Source: an uncultured Collinsella sp. (GTDB lineage: Bacteria > Actinomycetota > Coriobacteriia > Coriobacteriales > Coriobacteriaceae). Taken from it: 64,000 nucleotides of DNA. Made by a program: the position numbers and the translations under genes. The notes under the pieces were generated by a model. It worked only from the letters and a program-made list of their open reading frames with translations, made no database searches and was not told the origin of the DNA. The stretch spans positions 1 to 64,000 of the forward strand of contig URKU01000004.1 of the NCBI GenBank assembly GCA_900548515.1, written 5' to 3'. Of the stretch, positions 1 to 9,034 are shown piece by piece (position 1 is the first letter of the stretch; every line of letters begins with the position of its first letter).

Positions 1-2230
1 GACGGCGGGGCTTGCGGCCTCCGTTGTCGCCGGGACGGCGCGGACGGTCGCTGCGCTCGGAGCGCTCGCGACGCGGACGCTCACGGCGCTGGAAGTGCTC
101 GCCGTCGCCCTCGGAAGCACCCTCGGCGCGAGCCGGGGCCTCGGGCTTGTCAAGACGATCGAGCGAGATCTTGCCGCGATCGTCAACCTCGATGACGACG
201 ACCTTGACCTCGTCGCCCACGTTGAGGACGTCCTCGACCTTCTCCACGCGGCCCTTGGCGACGCGAGAGATGTGCAGCAGGCCGTCCTTACCGGGCAGCA
301 GGTTGACGAAGGCGCCGAAGGGCTGGATGGAGACCACGCGACCGGTGTACTCCTCGCCCGGCTCGGGAACCTTGATGATGAGCTTGATACGCTCGACGGC
401 CTGGTCGACGGACTCGCCGGTGCCGCCGACAAAGACGGTGCCGTCCTCCTGGATGTCGACCGAGGCGCCGGTCTCGTCCTGGATACCGCGGATGACCTTA
501 CCGCCGGAACCGATGACGTCGCGGATCTTGTCGGTCGGAACCTGGATGGAAACGATGCGCGGAGCGGTGCTGCGCGTGGTGTGGCGCGGCTCGGGGATCA
601 CATCGAGCATCTTCTGCAGGATGAAGGCGCGACCCTCCTTGGCCTGCTGCAGGGCGCGGGCCAGGATGTCGAAGGTGAGGCCGGTGGCCTTGTTGTCCAT
701 CTGTAGGGCGGTGATGCCCTCGGTGGTACCAGTGACCTTAAAGTCCATGTCGCCCAGGAAGTCCTCGAGACCCTGGATGTCGGACAGGACCACGGTCTTG
801 CCCTCCTCCTGGATCAGGCCCATGGCGATACCGGAGACCGGGCGCTTAATGGGCACGCCACCGTCCATAAGGGCGAGCGTGGAGCCGCAGGTCGAAGCCA
901 TCGAAGAGGAACCATTGGACTCCATGACCTCGGAGACGACGCGGATGGCGTAGGGGAACTCGTTCTCGTCGGGAAGCACCGGGAGCAGAGCGCGCTCGGC
1001 CAGGTTGCCGTGACCGATCTCGCGGCGCTTGGGGCTGCCCATGCGGCCGGTCTCGCCGGTGCAGAACGGCGGGAAGTTGTAGTGGTGCATGTAGCGCTTG
1101 CCCTCGGTGGGCTCGATGGTGTCCAGACGCTGGCCCTCGTTGAGCATACCGAGCGACAGGACAGAGAGCACCTGGGTCTGACCACGCTGGAACAGGCCGG
1201 AGCCGTGAACGAGCGGCAGGTAGTTGTCCTTCACCATGATGGGACGAATCTCGTCGGCGGCACGACCGTCGACGCGCTCGCCGGTCTCGACGACCATGGT
1301 GCGCATGGCCTTCTTCTCGAGCTTCTTGAGCGCCACGGGGATTTCGCGCTCCCAGGCGGCCTGCTCCTCGTCGGTGAACTCGGCGCGGATGGACTCCTTC
1401 AGAGCCTCGACCTTACCGATGCGGGAAAGCTTGTCGGCGTCGCGCAGGGCAGCGGCCATCTCGTCGTAGTGGGCGAAGATGCGCTCCTGGACCTCCTCGA
1501 CGGGCTGGTCGAGCGGATACTCCTTCTTGACGATAGCGCCGTTGACCTGCTCCCACTCGGCGACGAACTCGTCTTGGGCCTGGCAGAAGGCAGCGAGGGC
1601 CTCCTGGCCAAACTTCATAGCGGCGAGCATGTCGTCCTCGGAGATCTCCTCGGCGCCGGCCTCGACCATCGAGATAAAGTCGGCAGAGCCGCCCAGCTCC
1701 AGGTCCAGGTCGGAGTTCTCGCGCTCCTCATAGGTGGGGTTGACGATAAACTCGCCGGTCTCCACGTTGCGGCCGATGCGCACGCAGGCAAGCGGACCCT
1801 CGAAGGGCACGCCGCCGAGCGTCATAGCCAAAGAGGCACCCATGACGTTGATGACGTCGAAGGGGTTGACCTGGTCGGCGACGAGCGAGGTGGCGACGAT
1901 GTGCACCTCGTTGCGGAAGCCGTCCGGGAAGCTCGGGCGGATCGGGCGGTCGATCATACGAGCCGTGAGCGTGGCCTTCTCGCTGGGACGGCCCTCGCGC
2001 TTGAGGTAGCCACCCGGGATACGGCCGGCAGCGTACATCTTCTCGTTGAAGTCGACGGTCAGCGGGAAGAAGTCGTAATTCTTGCGCTCCTTGGAGACGA
2101 CTACGGTGTCGAGCATCGTGGTGTCGCCCTGCTTGACCAGACAAGCGCCGGTGGCCTGCTTGGCAAGCTCGCCGGACTCGAAGGTGTAGGTCTTGCCGTA
2201 CAGCTCAAAGGTCTTGGATACGAGTGTCAT
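1..2230 (-). CDS. pnp: Polyribonucleotide nucleotidyltransferase (PNPase), 3' end cut by window
   Basis: PNPase degrades RNA 3' to 5' using phosphate and acts in mRNA turnover as a trimer. The protein starts at ATG 2228-2230 (MTLVSKTFELYGK) and stays open to the window edge, giving 743 residues. Two RNase PH-like domains come first (GRIPGGYLKREGR near residue 70; LPVLPDENEFPY and ESNGSSSMAST in the second), then a KH domain (RDVIGSGGKVIRGI) and an S1 domain (GKDGLLHISRV). The visible end is the Arg-rich tail seen in high-GC actinobacteria, so little is missing. It lies downstream of rpsO, the classical rpsO-pnp pair, with a terminator between them, so part of its expression may be read-through. 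Confidence 0.97.
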   Translation of the reverse strand, partial: MTLVSKTFELYGKTYTFESGELAKQATGACLVKQGDTTMLDTVVVSKERKNYDFFPLTVDFNEKMYAAGRIPGGYLKREGRPSEKATLTARMIDRPIRPSFPDGFRNEVHIVATSLVADQVNPFDVINVMGASLAMTLGGVPFEGPLACVRIGRNVETGEFIVNPTYEERENSDLDLELGGSADFISMVEAGAEEISEDDMLAAMKFGQEALAAFCQAQDEFVAEWEQVNGAIVKKEYPLDQPVEEVQERIFAHYDEMAAALRDADKLSRIGKVEALKESIRAEFTDEEQAAWEREIPVALKKLEKKAMRTMVVETGERVDGRAADEIRPIMVKDNYLPLVHGSGLFQRGQTQVLSVLSLGMLNEGQRLDTIEPTEGKRYMHHYNFPPFCTGETGRMGSPKRREIGHGNLAERALLPVLPDENEFPYAIRVVSEVMESNGSSSMASTCGSTLALMDGGVPIKRPVSGIAMGLIQEEGKTVVLSDIQGLEDFLGDMDFKVTGTTEGITALQMDNKATGLTFDILARALQQAKEGRAFILQKMLDVIPEPRHTTRSTAPRIVSIQVPTDKIRDVIGSGGKVIRGIQDETGASVDIQEDGTVFVGGTGESVDQAVERIKLIIKVPEPGEEYTGRVVSIQPFGAFVNLLPGKDGLLHISRVAKGRVEKVEDVLNVGDEVKVVVIEVDDRGKISLDRLDKPEAPARAEGASEGDGEHFQRRERPRRERSERSDRPRRPGDNGGRKPRR

Positions 2231-2333
2231 TGTTCTCCTTTACCCCACAGGCCCCTTGCCTGCGGGCTTCTCATGTGACGCGGGCCCCCTGCCCCCGCCA
2301 CGCTGTAGAGCGTGATTGTTCACGCCCTTACAC

Positions 2334-2365
2334 AAAAAGAGCGCCCCGCTGCGCAGGACGCTCTT
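2334..2365 (-). terminator. Intrinsic terminator after rpsO
   Basis: On the minus strand AAGAGCG and CGCTCTT close a GC-rich stem, followed by a run of T (positions 2334-2338 read as A on the plus strand). It lies just after the rpsO stop and before pnp, where rpsO-pnp operons commonly have a leaky terminator. Confidence 0.75.
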
Positions 2366-2380
2366 AGCATGTACAAATCC

Positions 2381-2659
2381 TTACTGGATGTTGTCGCGGA
2401 TGCCCAGAGCCTTGATGAGCTCACGGTACTCGACGATGTCGTTCTTCTTGATGTAGGAGAGAAGACGACGACGACGGCCAACGAGCATGAGCAGGCCACG
2501 ACGGGTGTGGAAGTCCTTCTGGTGGGACTTCATGTGCTCGGTCAGCTCCTTGATGCGCTCGGACAGGATGGCGACCTGAACCTTGGGGTTACCGGTATCG
2601 ACCGGGGAGTTACCGAACTGGGCGGTCAGCTCCGCCTTGCGCTCTTTGGAAACAGTCAT
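2381..2659 (-). CDS. rpsO: 30S ribosomal protein S15
   Basis: S15 binds 16S rRNA early in small-subunit assembly. The 92-residue product has the family signature in order: GNPKVQVAILSERI, LTEHMKSHQKDFHTRRGL and LLSYIKKNDIVEY, ending LGIRDNIQ. ATG at 2657-2659 is chosen because AAAGGTG lies just upstream and the homologous N-terminus (MTVSKERK) begins there; an upstream in-frame extension of 32 residues is not conserved-looking. It is followed by a terminator and then pnp. Confidence 0.96.
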   Translation of the reverse strand: MTVSKERKAELTAQFGNSPVDTGNPKVQVAILSERIKELTEHMKSHQKDFHTRRGLLMLVGRRRRLLSYIKKNDIVEYRELIKALGIRDNIQ

Positions 2660-2797
2660 TGTTTCACCTTTCGTTTCGCGTCGCCCGCGGGCGACTCTAT
2701 TCGCCTCGGACTGGGAAGCCGCCGGTGGAGCGAACATCCAAGGTCGAGGTACCAACAGGTCGGTATGTTACCACAAGCGGCGCGAGCCTGCGCATCA

Positions 2798-3547
2798 TCA
2801 CCGACCCAACATGAATTCCATCGCACGGAGGCGCTGGTCGGTATGCGTCGCCGCCCACACATGCGAAAGCCCGAGCAAGAACGCCGCCGTATGCGGGTCA
2901 ATTCGCTCGGCCAAAAGAGCATCGAACGTCATGGACATCAGGGCGCGCAGCCATGCGACCTCGCCGACCGATACCAACTCGGCGCCAGGCACGCTCGAGG
3001 CGCACGACCCGCACAAAAGCCCGCCGGCTTGGGCCGAGAAATGCGAGAGCATGGGATCGCCGCACGAGACGCAAGCCGAGAAATCGGGCCGGTAGCCAAC
3101 GTGCGACAGCAGCTTAAAGACAAACGCTGCCACGAGCAGGTCCATATGTGCCGAGTCGAACCCGCTGCCAACAAGCGTGAGCGCCCGCTGCGTAATGGCA
3201 AAGGTAAATGGATCCTCGGCATCCTCGAACGAGCACACGCGCGCAACCTCGGCAATCGCGCTGGCGGCACAGGTCGTCTCGTAGTCAGGAGCAGCGCCGA
3301 GCGGCGCCTCCAAAAGCTCCGCCTGCGAGACCACGTCGAGCGAGCGACCATGCGCCAACAGCATATCAACGGTGCAGAAGAGCTCGCAGCGGGCCGCAAG
3401 GCGACCGCCAGGCTTACGTGCTCCCTTGGCCACGGCACGCACCTGCCGCCCCCGTTCGTCGAGCATCGTCAAAATCAGGTCGGTTTCCTTGAGCTTGGTC
3501 TTGTCGAGGACGAGCACCTTTGTGCGATATGTGCGAGAGCCTGCCAT
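2798..3547 (-). CDS. recO: DNA repair protein RecO
   Basis: RecO acts with RecF and RecR to load RecA on SSB-coated gaps and anneals ssDNA. The 249-residue protein has the N-terminal OB fold (TYRTKVLVLDKTKLKETD; GGRLAARCELFCTVD) and a helical domain with a zinc-binding Cys cluster, CVSCGD and CGSC at about residues 162-186. It follows era by 12 nt, the common era-recO arrangement. The ATG at 3547 has no strong Shine-Dalgarno, so translation may be coupled to era. Confidence 0.94.
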   Translation of the reverse strand: MAGSRTYRTKVLVLDKTKLKETDLILTMLDERGRQVRAVAKGARKPGGRLAARCELFCTVDMLLAHGRSLDVVSQAELLEAPLGAAPDYETTCAASAIAEVARVCSFEDAEDPFTFAITQRALTLVGSGFDSAHMDLLVAAFVFKLLSHVGYRPDFSACVSCGDPMLSHFSAQAGGLLCGSCASSVPGAELVSVGEVAWLRALMSMTFDALLAERIDPHTAAFLLGLSHVWAATHTDQRLRAMEFMLGR

Positions 3548-3559
3548 GAACGCCGAGGC

Positions 3560-4630
3560 TTAATCTTCGGCATTGTAGCCAAAGCGGCGGATCTGTGCCT
3601 CGTCATCGCGCCAGCCGGCCTTGACCTTCACGTCGAGCTCCAAAAAGACCTGAGTGCCAAAGATGCGCTCAAGATCGCGACGGGCGTCGATACCGATATG
3701 CTTGATCATCTCGCCGCCCTTGCCGATGATGATGCCCTTCTGCCCCTCGCGCTCGACGTAAATCGTGGCGTGCACGCGCAGGACCTTCTTAGTCTGCTCG
3801 AGCGCGTCACAGATGACGCCCACGGAGTGAGGGATCTCGTCGCGGGTGCGACGCAGGACCTTCTCGCGCACGAACTCGGCCACAAGGGTTTCGTCGGACG
3901 CGTCGGTGCCCATATCCTCAGGGAACCAACGCGGGCCCTCGGGCAAGAAGTGAGCGACGGTCTCGATAAACGCATCGACGTTGAAGTTCTTGACCGACGA
4001 CGTCACGATCTCATCATCGTATTCCATAAGCTCGTGAGCGGCCTTGAGCTGCTCCATAACCTGGGCGGGATCGGCCTCATCGGCCTTGGTAAGCACCAGG
4101 ACCTTTTTGGAACGGGCGTTCTTGACGCGCTCGGCGACCCAGGCGTCTCCCCTGCCGATAGGTTTAGTGGCGTCGATCAGAAACGCGACGACGTCTACGT
4201 CATTGAGCTCAAACAGGGCACTCTTATTAAGCTCGGAGCCCAGGCCGTCCTTGGGCTTGTGGATACCCGGCGTGTCAACGAAGACCAGCTGATAACCGGG
4301 GCGGTTGACGACGGCGCGCATACGGCGGCGGGTCGTCTGGGCCACCGGAGAGGTGATGGCGACCTTCTTGCCGTAACAGGCGTTGAGCAGCGTGGACTTG
4401 CCGGCGTTGGGGCGACCGACCAGGGCCACAAAGCCACTGCGAAAACCGGGTTCCACGTCGCCAAAACCCGCGAGGCTCTCTTCCTCGTCACACAGGGCAT
4501 CGAGCTCCTCGTCGCTCATACCCTCAAACGGGTCGAACTCCTCGACCTCGTTAAACGAATCGGCGCCTTCAGCCTCGTCCAGGACCTCGTCATCCAAAAC
4601 TTCATCGGTAGGCTGCATATTGTCGGACAT
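3560..4630 (-). CDS. era: GTPase Era with acidic N-terminal extension
   Basis: Era is a GTPase needed for 16S rRNA maturation and 30S assembly. The G domain shows GRPNAGKST (G1, near residue 73), DTPGIHK (G3) and TKAD (G4), and the C-terminal KH domain has GQKGIIIGKGGEMIK. At 356 residues it is longer than the usual ~300 because about 65 acidic residues (Asp/Glu-rich, MSDNMQPTDEVLDDEVLDE) precede the G domain. AAAGGGA before ATG 4630 supports this start. It sits in ybeY-dgkA-era-recO. Confidence 0.96.
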   Translation of the reverse strand: MSDNMQPTDEVLDDEVLDEAEGADSFNEVEEFDPFEGMSDEELDALCDEEESLAGFGDVEPGFRSGFVALVGRPNAGKSTLLNACYGKKVAITSPVAQTTRRRMRAVVNRPGYQLVFVDTPGIHKPKDGLGSELNKSALFELNDVDVVAFLIDATKPIGRGDAWVAERVKNARSKKVLVLTKADEADPAQVMEQLKAAHELMEYDDEIVTSSVKNFNVDAFIETVAHFLPEGPRWFPEDMGTDASDETLVAEFVREKVLRRTRDEIPHSVGVICDALEQTKKVLRVHATIYVEREGQKGIIIGKGGEMIKHIGIDARRDLERIFGTQVFLELDVKVKAGWRDDEAQIRRFGYNAED

Positions 4631-4642
4631 GGGAATCCCTTT

Positions 4643-5020
4643 CTAAATAAAGTCGAGCGCGTGGGCAAAGACAAGCACGCCCACGATCGCGGCGGTAATG
4701 GAAAGAACGTATACAGAGGCAGCGGCGATATCCTTCGCGCGCTTGGCCAGTGGATGCAGCTCCTGGGTCGCGAGGTCGACAATCGCCTCCATGGCGGTAT
4801 TGCACAACTCGCCGTGAATCACCAGGCCGCAGCAGATGATGACCGTAGCCCACTCGGCAATATCAAGCCCCACGATGCAGCCGGCAATGACGGTACACAC
4901 GCCCGCCACGAGCATGACCTTGATATTGCGCTCGGTCTTGACGGCGGTGACGAAGCCCTCCATGGCGTATGAGAACGACTTTAAAAAGGACGGATGGTCC
5001 TTGTTCGATCCGGGAATCAT
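4643..5020 (-). CDS. dgkA: Diacylglycerol/undecaprenol kinase family membrane protein
   Basis: Small integral-membrane kinase of the DgkA family, which phosphorylates diacylglycerol or, in many Gram-positives, undecaprenol. The 125-residue protein has the family motif ELCNTAMEAIVDL in the membrane-embedded active site followed by AKDIAAASV, and three hydrophobic segments (about residues 37-57, 58-75, 100-122). An AGGAG overlapping the ybeY stop precedes ATG 5020. The operon position between ybeY and era is typical. The substrate cannot be told from the sequence; undecaprenol is plausible. Confidence 0.9.
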   Translation of the reverse strand: MIPGSNKDHPSFLKSFSYAMEGFVTAVKTERNIKVMLVAGVCTVIAGCIVGLDIAEWATVIICCGLVIHGELCNTAMEAIVDLATQELHPLAKRAKDIAAASVYVLSITAAIVGVLVFAHALDFI

Positions 5021-5029
5021 AGACGGCTC

Positions 5030-5539
5030 CTAGTCGTGGGCGTGGTTGGTGATGGGGCCAACGTGGACGAGCTTGGGGTCCTCGCCGCGCTCAAGCGCCA
5101 GGTCGCGCAGGATGGCATCCTCGCGTGCCTCCATGACCTCGGCCTCATCGTCCTCGATGTGGTCGTAACCCAGCAGGTGCAGCATTCCGTGCACGAGCAT
5201 CAGTCGGCACTCATCGGCGGGGCTGTTGCCAAAGCCGGGGGCCTGACGGGCAATAACCTGCGGGGCCAGGATAATATCGCCGAGCTCGAGCGTCTCGTCG
5301 GCGGGAATGTCCTCGTCAAAGGCCGAGTCGCATTCAAACGAGAGCACGTCGGTCGTGCGATCGATGCCGCGCCACTCAAGGTTGAGCTCGCGCATCTCCT
5401 CCTCATCGACATACGAAAGGGAAATCTCGACCTCACGCTCAACACCCTCGGCGGAAAGCACAAATCCGCAGATGTGCTCCACCTCCTGGGCACCGAGCAG
5501 CGTATCGAGCTCGGCATCGTTGCTGATCAATACACTCAA
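5030..5539 (-). CDS. ybeY: Endoribonuclease YbeY (16S rRNA 3'-end maturation)
   Basis: YbeY is a zinc-dependent RNase for rRNA processing and ribosome quality control. The 169-residue protein has the metal-binding signature HGMLHLLGYDH, and upstream TDVLSFECD matches the conserved TDVLSF block. The start is a TTG at 5537-5539 with AAAGGAG five bases upstream; it overlaps the phoH stop (TTGA), suggesting coupled translation. The phoH-ybeY order is widely conserved. Confidence 0.95.
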   Translation of the reverse strand: MSVLISNDAELDTLLGAQEVEHICGFVLSAEGVEREVEISLSYVDEEEMRELNLEWRGIDRTTDVLSFECDSAFDEDIPADETLELGDIILAPQVIARQAPGFGNSPADECRLMLVHGMLHLLGYDHIEDDEAEVMEAREDAILRDLALERGEDPKLVHVGPITNHAHD

Positions 5540-6522
5540 CGGGACTCCTTTCGATCGTGTGCGCGCTGCTCACGCGCATCATCATAAGCATCGTATGCCT
5601 CGACGATACGGCCCACCAGGGCATGGCGCACCACATCGGCGCGCTCCAGGTGAGAAAACGCCACATCGTCGACGCGACCCAAAATCCGCTCGACATCGGC
5701 AAGACCGCCGCGGCGACCCACCAGGTCACGTTGGCTCAGGTCGCCGGTAATCACGAACTTGGAATTAAAACCCAGGCGCGTCAGGAACATCTTCATCTGC
5801 TCGGGCGTCGTGTTTTGTGCCTCATCGAGCACCACAAAGGCATCACTCAGCGTTCGGCCGCGCATGTAGGCGAGCGGGGCGATCTCAATCACGCCACGCT
5901 CCATAAGCTCATCGATGCGCTCGCGATCCATCATGTCAAAGAGGGCATCATAGAGCGGGCGCATATACGGGTCGATCTTTTCCTCGAGGGTGCCGGGCAA
6001 AAAGCCCAGGTTCTCCCCCGCCTCGACAACCGGGCGCGTAAGGATCAGGCGGCCAACCTCATGGCGCTTGAGCGCGGCGACGGCGAGCGCCATGGCCAGA
6101 TAGGTTTTACCGGTACCGGCAGGACCGAGGCCAAACGTGATGGTATGCGAGCGAATGGCATCCACGTAGCGCTTTTGGCCGAGCGTCTTGGGGCGGATAA
6201 CGCGACCGCGATACGATAGCAGCACGTCATCGCGCAACGACGAGGCATCATGCTCGCCGTCGCGCAGAACGGCCAGACAGCGCGAGACATCATCGGCAGA
6301 AAGCGTGCGCCCAGCAGCGGCCTCACGAAAGGCATGTTCGAAAAAACGCGCCACAAGCTCGACCTCGTCCGGATCGCCGCTCACGGCAACGCTGTCACCG
6401 CGGGCAACCACATGGGCGCGCACCAAGTTCTCGAGCGCACGAAGGACGCCATCGCCGGCGCCCAAAACGCGCGAGGGATCGATACCCTCGGGAACGGTAA
6501 GTCTAATCTTCGAGGCTTCCAT
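5536..6522 (-). CDS. phoH: PhoH family ATPase
   Basis: PhoH-like P-loop ATPase, probably an RNA-associated NTPase/helicase-like protein linked to YbeY. The 328-residue product carries GPAGTGKTYLA (Walker A), ILTRPVVEAGE and FVVLDEAQN (Walker B with DEAQN), then ITGDLSQRDL, all PhoH hallmarks. ATG 6520-6522 (MEASKIRLTVPEG) is preferred over longer in-frame starts because GGGAGG lies just upstream. It overlaps the end of mtaB by 20 bases and the start of ybeY by 4. Confidence 0.95.
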   Translation of the reverse strand: MEASKIRLTVPEGIDPSRVLGAGDGVLRALENLVRAHVVARGDSVAVSGDPDEVELVARFFEHAFREAAAGRTLSADDVSRCLAVLRDGEHDASSLRDDVLLSYRGRVIRPKTLGQKRYVDAIRSHTITFGLGPAGTGKTYLAMALAVAALKRHEVGRLILTRPVVEAGENLGFLPGTLEEKIDPYMRPLYDALFDMMDRERIDELMERGVIEIAPLAYMRGRTLSDAFVVLDEAQNTTPEQMKMFLTRLGFNSKFVITGDLSQRDLVGRRGGLADVERILGRVDDVAFSHLERADVVRHALVGRIVEAYDAYDDAREQRAHDRKESR

Positions 6523-7795
6523 GAACCTCCCTGCGTGCATGGACCAAGCCGGAATCATCGACTCCGATGATAGCAACATCGAGCAGGCACGGGGCTGTGA
6601 GTCCACAGGTATCATCGAGACGGGCATGATGGAACGAGCCGAGCGTCAGGTTGTCACCATACTCGAGCACCGCACGCTCGACCGTGCCCACGCGACGACG
6701 GGCATCGGCGATCGCAAGCTCCTGTGCGGCGGCACGCATGCGACGGCTGCGCTCAGCCATGACCTCAGGGGGTACCTGGTCGGGCATGTCGGCGGCGAGG
6801 GTGCCGGGGCGCTTGCTATAGCGGAACACGTGCATGCGCGAAAAGCCCACGCGACGGCACAGCGCCAGCGACTCCTCGAACTCCTCGTCCGTCTCGCCAG
6901 GAAAACCGACAATGACATCACACGAAAGAGACGCTTGTGGCAGGTTAGCGCGAATCATGCGCACCGTATCCTCAAAGGCCTCGGCACTATAGGGACGACC
7001 CATGCGATGCAGCGTCGCCGTGCAGCCAGACTGCACGGGAAGGTGCAAAAACGGCGCGATACGCTTCGGATAGCGAGCCATCACCTTGAGCAAGCGCTCA
7101 GAAATATCCATGGGTTCCACCGAGGAGATGCGCACGTGGGCGATCTCGGTGCGCTCCATGATGGCCTGGAGCAGCTCATCGATCTCGACATGTTCGTCGG
7201 TCGCGCTCTTGCCGTCATAGGCACCCAGGTTCACGCCGGTCAGCACGACCTCGGGCACGCCGGCCTCCTGGGCTTCACGCACCTGTTCGAGCACGGACTC
7301 GACGGGCACGGAACGCTCGGGGCCGCGGGCCTTCCACACGATGCAATAGGTGCAGCGGTGGTTGCAGCCGTCCTGAATCTTTACGCCCAGCCGCGAACGA
7401 CCGAGCGCATCAACCACGTCGCCATCGCTGCAGGCGGGCACGCTATCGGATTCGACACCTAGCACCTCGCAGACGCGCTCGGCGACGTCTATCTTGGACG
7501 GTTCGGCGATCACGCGATCGGAGAGCTCCAGCAGCTCCTCGGGATGCAGGTTGACGACGCAGCCGGTTACGACCACGTAAGGCTCGCCGGGATAGGCCAG
7601 GGCGTGACGGACGGCCTTGCGGGTCTTGGCCTCGGCCTCCCCCGTCACGGCACAGGTATTGATAACGATCAGTTCGGCGTCCCGGGGCTCCACCATCGCA
7701 AAGCCCAGGCGCATAAGATCGGCAGTGATACGGTCGGACTCAACCCGGTTGACACGACAACCGAGGTTAACGACGGAAATATGGGGTGCGAGCAC
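6503..7795 (-). CDS. mtaB: tRNA t6A37 methylthiotransferase MtaB
   Basis: Radical SAM enzyme that adds a methylthio group to t6A at position 37 of ANN-decoding tRNAs. The 430-residue protein shows the N-terminal UPF0004 domain with cluster-binding cysteines (LGCRVN, INTCAVT, VTGCVV), the radical SAM motif CNHRCTYC with GVKIQDG before it, and a C-terminal TRAM-like region. The LGCRVN form separates MtaB from MiaB/RimO. It lies 9 bases after dnaJ and overlaps phoH. Confidence 0.93.
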   Translation of the reverse strand: MLAPHISVVNLGCRVNRVESDRITADLMRLGFAMVEPRDAELIVINTCAVTGEAEAKTRKAVRHALAYPGEPYVVVTGCVVNLHPEELLELSDRVIAEPSKIDVAERVCEVLGVESDSVPACSDGDVVDALGRSRLGVKIQDGCNHRCTYCIVWKARGPERSVPVESVLEQVREAQEAGVPEVVLTGVNLGAYDGKSATDEHVEIDELLQAIMERTEIAHVRISSVEPMDISERLLKVMARYPKRIAPFLHLPVQSGCTATLHRMGRPYSAEAFEDTVRMIRANLPQASLSCDVIVGFPGETDEEFEESLALCRRVGFSRMHVFRYSKRPGTLAADMPDQVPPEVMAERSRRMRAAAQELAIADARRRVGTVERAVLEYGDNLTLGSFHHARLDDTCGLTAPCLLDVAIIGVDDSGLVHARREVHGSLED

Positions 7796-7804
7796 ACGGG
7801 CTCC

Positions 7805-8953
7805 TTAATCGAGGATGTCGTCGAGGGCACTCTTGATACGGTCGGTCACCGACTTCTTACCGGATGCGACGTCATCGCCCATCTCGTCGGCAAAGGCGCG
7901 AAGCAGCTCGCGCTGCTTGTTGGAGAGATTGGTGGGAACGACCACGCGCAGCTGCACAATCAGACGACCGCGCGAGCCGCCACCGCCGATACGCGGCATG
8001 CCGTAGTTATTGACGCTCACGGTGTCACCGTACTGTGTGCCGGCGGGGACACACACCTTGACGACCTCGTCAGGCATAATGCCCTCGACCTCAATCTCGC
8101 AACCGAGCGCGGCCTGCGCAATCGAGATATCGCTCACCAGATAGAGGTCATCGCCATTACGCTTAAAACGCTCGTGGTCGGCGACACGCACGTTGACGAT
8201 CAGGTCGCCCGACGGCTCGCCACGAAGGCCGGCCTCGCCAAAACCACTCACGCGCAGCTGACGACCGGTCGAAACACCAGCGGGAATATCGATGTCAATC
8301 TTTTCGTGAGAAGGCGTGCGGCCCTGGCCATCACAGGTCTCGCAGGGATGATCGATGACCGTGCCTTCGCCGTGGCAGTCGGGACAGGGCGAAGAGGACT
8401 GAACCTGGCCCAGGAAAGAACGCTGGACCGTCGTCACATAGCCTGTGCCGTGGCAGCGGCTGCACTGCTTTTCCTGTGCACCCTCGGCCTTACCGGTGCC
8501 GTTGCAATCCTCGCAGGGAGCAAGGCGATCATAGCTGATCGTCTTTTTACAACCGAGCGCCGCCTCCTCGAGCGTCACCGAAAGCGAGATGGCCATGTCA
8601 CGTCCGCGACGACGCTCACGACGGCTACGGGCGCCACCACCGGCGCCACCGCCAAAGAACGACGAGAACAGGTCGTCCATGCCCATGCCGCCAAAGATAT
8701 CGTTGATGTCGACATAGCCAGAGCCACCGGGGCCGTCCGCGGTGCCGTAACGGTCGTAGTTAGCACGCTTCTGCTCATCGGAAAGAACGGAATAGGCCTC
8801 GTTGAGCTCTTTGAACTTGGCCTCGGCCTCGGGGTCGTCCGAAACATCCGGGTGTACCGTACGGGCTTTCTTTAGAAACGCGCGTTTAATCGTCCGCGCG
8901 TCGGCATCCTTGTCAACGCCAAGTACCTCGTAGTAATCCCTATTTTCCGACAC
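7805..8953 (-). CDS. dnaJ: Chaperone protein DnaJ (type I)
   Basis: Hsp40 co-chaperone that stimulates DnaK ATPase and delivers substrates. The 382-residue protein has a J domain (DYYEVLG, HPD at residues 34-36), a Gly/Phe linker, four zinc-binding repeats (CEDCNGTG, CSRCHGTG, CPDCHGEG, CETCDGQG) and both C-terminal beta domains. The start is GTG 8951-8953 with GGAAGG upstream; the frame runs further back but without conserved residues. A second, membrane-fused dnaJ lies immediately upstream; no dnaK, grpE or hrcA is nearby. Confidence 0.95.
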   Translation of the reverse strand: MSENRDYYEVLGVDKDADARTIKRAFLKKARTVHPDVSDDPEAEAKFKELNEAYSVLSDEQKRANYDRYGTADGPGGSGYVDINDIFGGMGMDDLFSSFFGGGAGGGARSRRERRRGRDMAISLSVTLEEAALGCKKTISYDRLAPCEDCNGTGKAEGAQEKQCSRCHGTGYVTTVQRSFLGQVQSSSPCPDCHGEGTVIDHPCETCDGQGRTPSHEKIDIDIPAGVSTGRQLRVSGFGEAGLRGEPSGDLIVNVRVADHERFKRNGDDLYLVSDISIAQAALGCEIEVEGIMPDEVVKVCVPAGTQYGDTVSVNNYGMPRIGGGGSRGRLIVQLRVVVPTNLSNKQRELLRAFADEMGDDVASGKKSVTDRIKSALDDILD

Positions 8954-9034
8954 GACCGAATCCTTCCAACTTTCATTATTGTCACAGTGCGTCCTATACC
9001 CAAGCTGGGCCGGGCGCAAACAGAGGGTTTGATG

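Noticed and set aside
2312..4972. Long plus-strand frame across rpsO, recO and era
   Set aside because: It crosses three recognised minus-strand genes and contains no domain.
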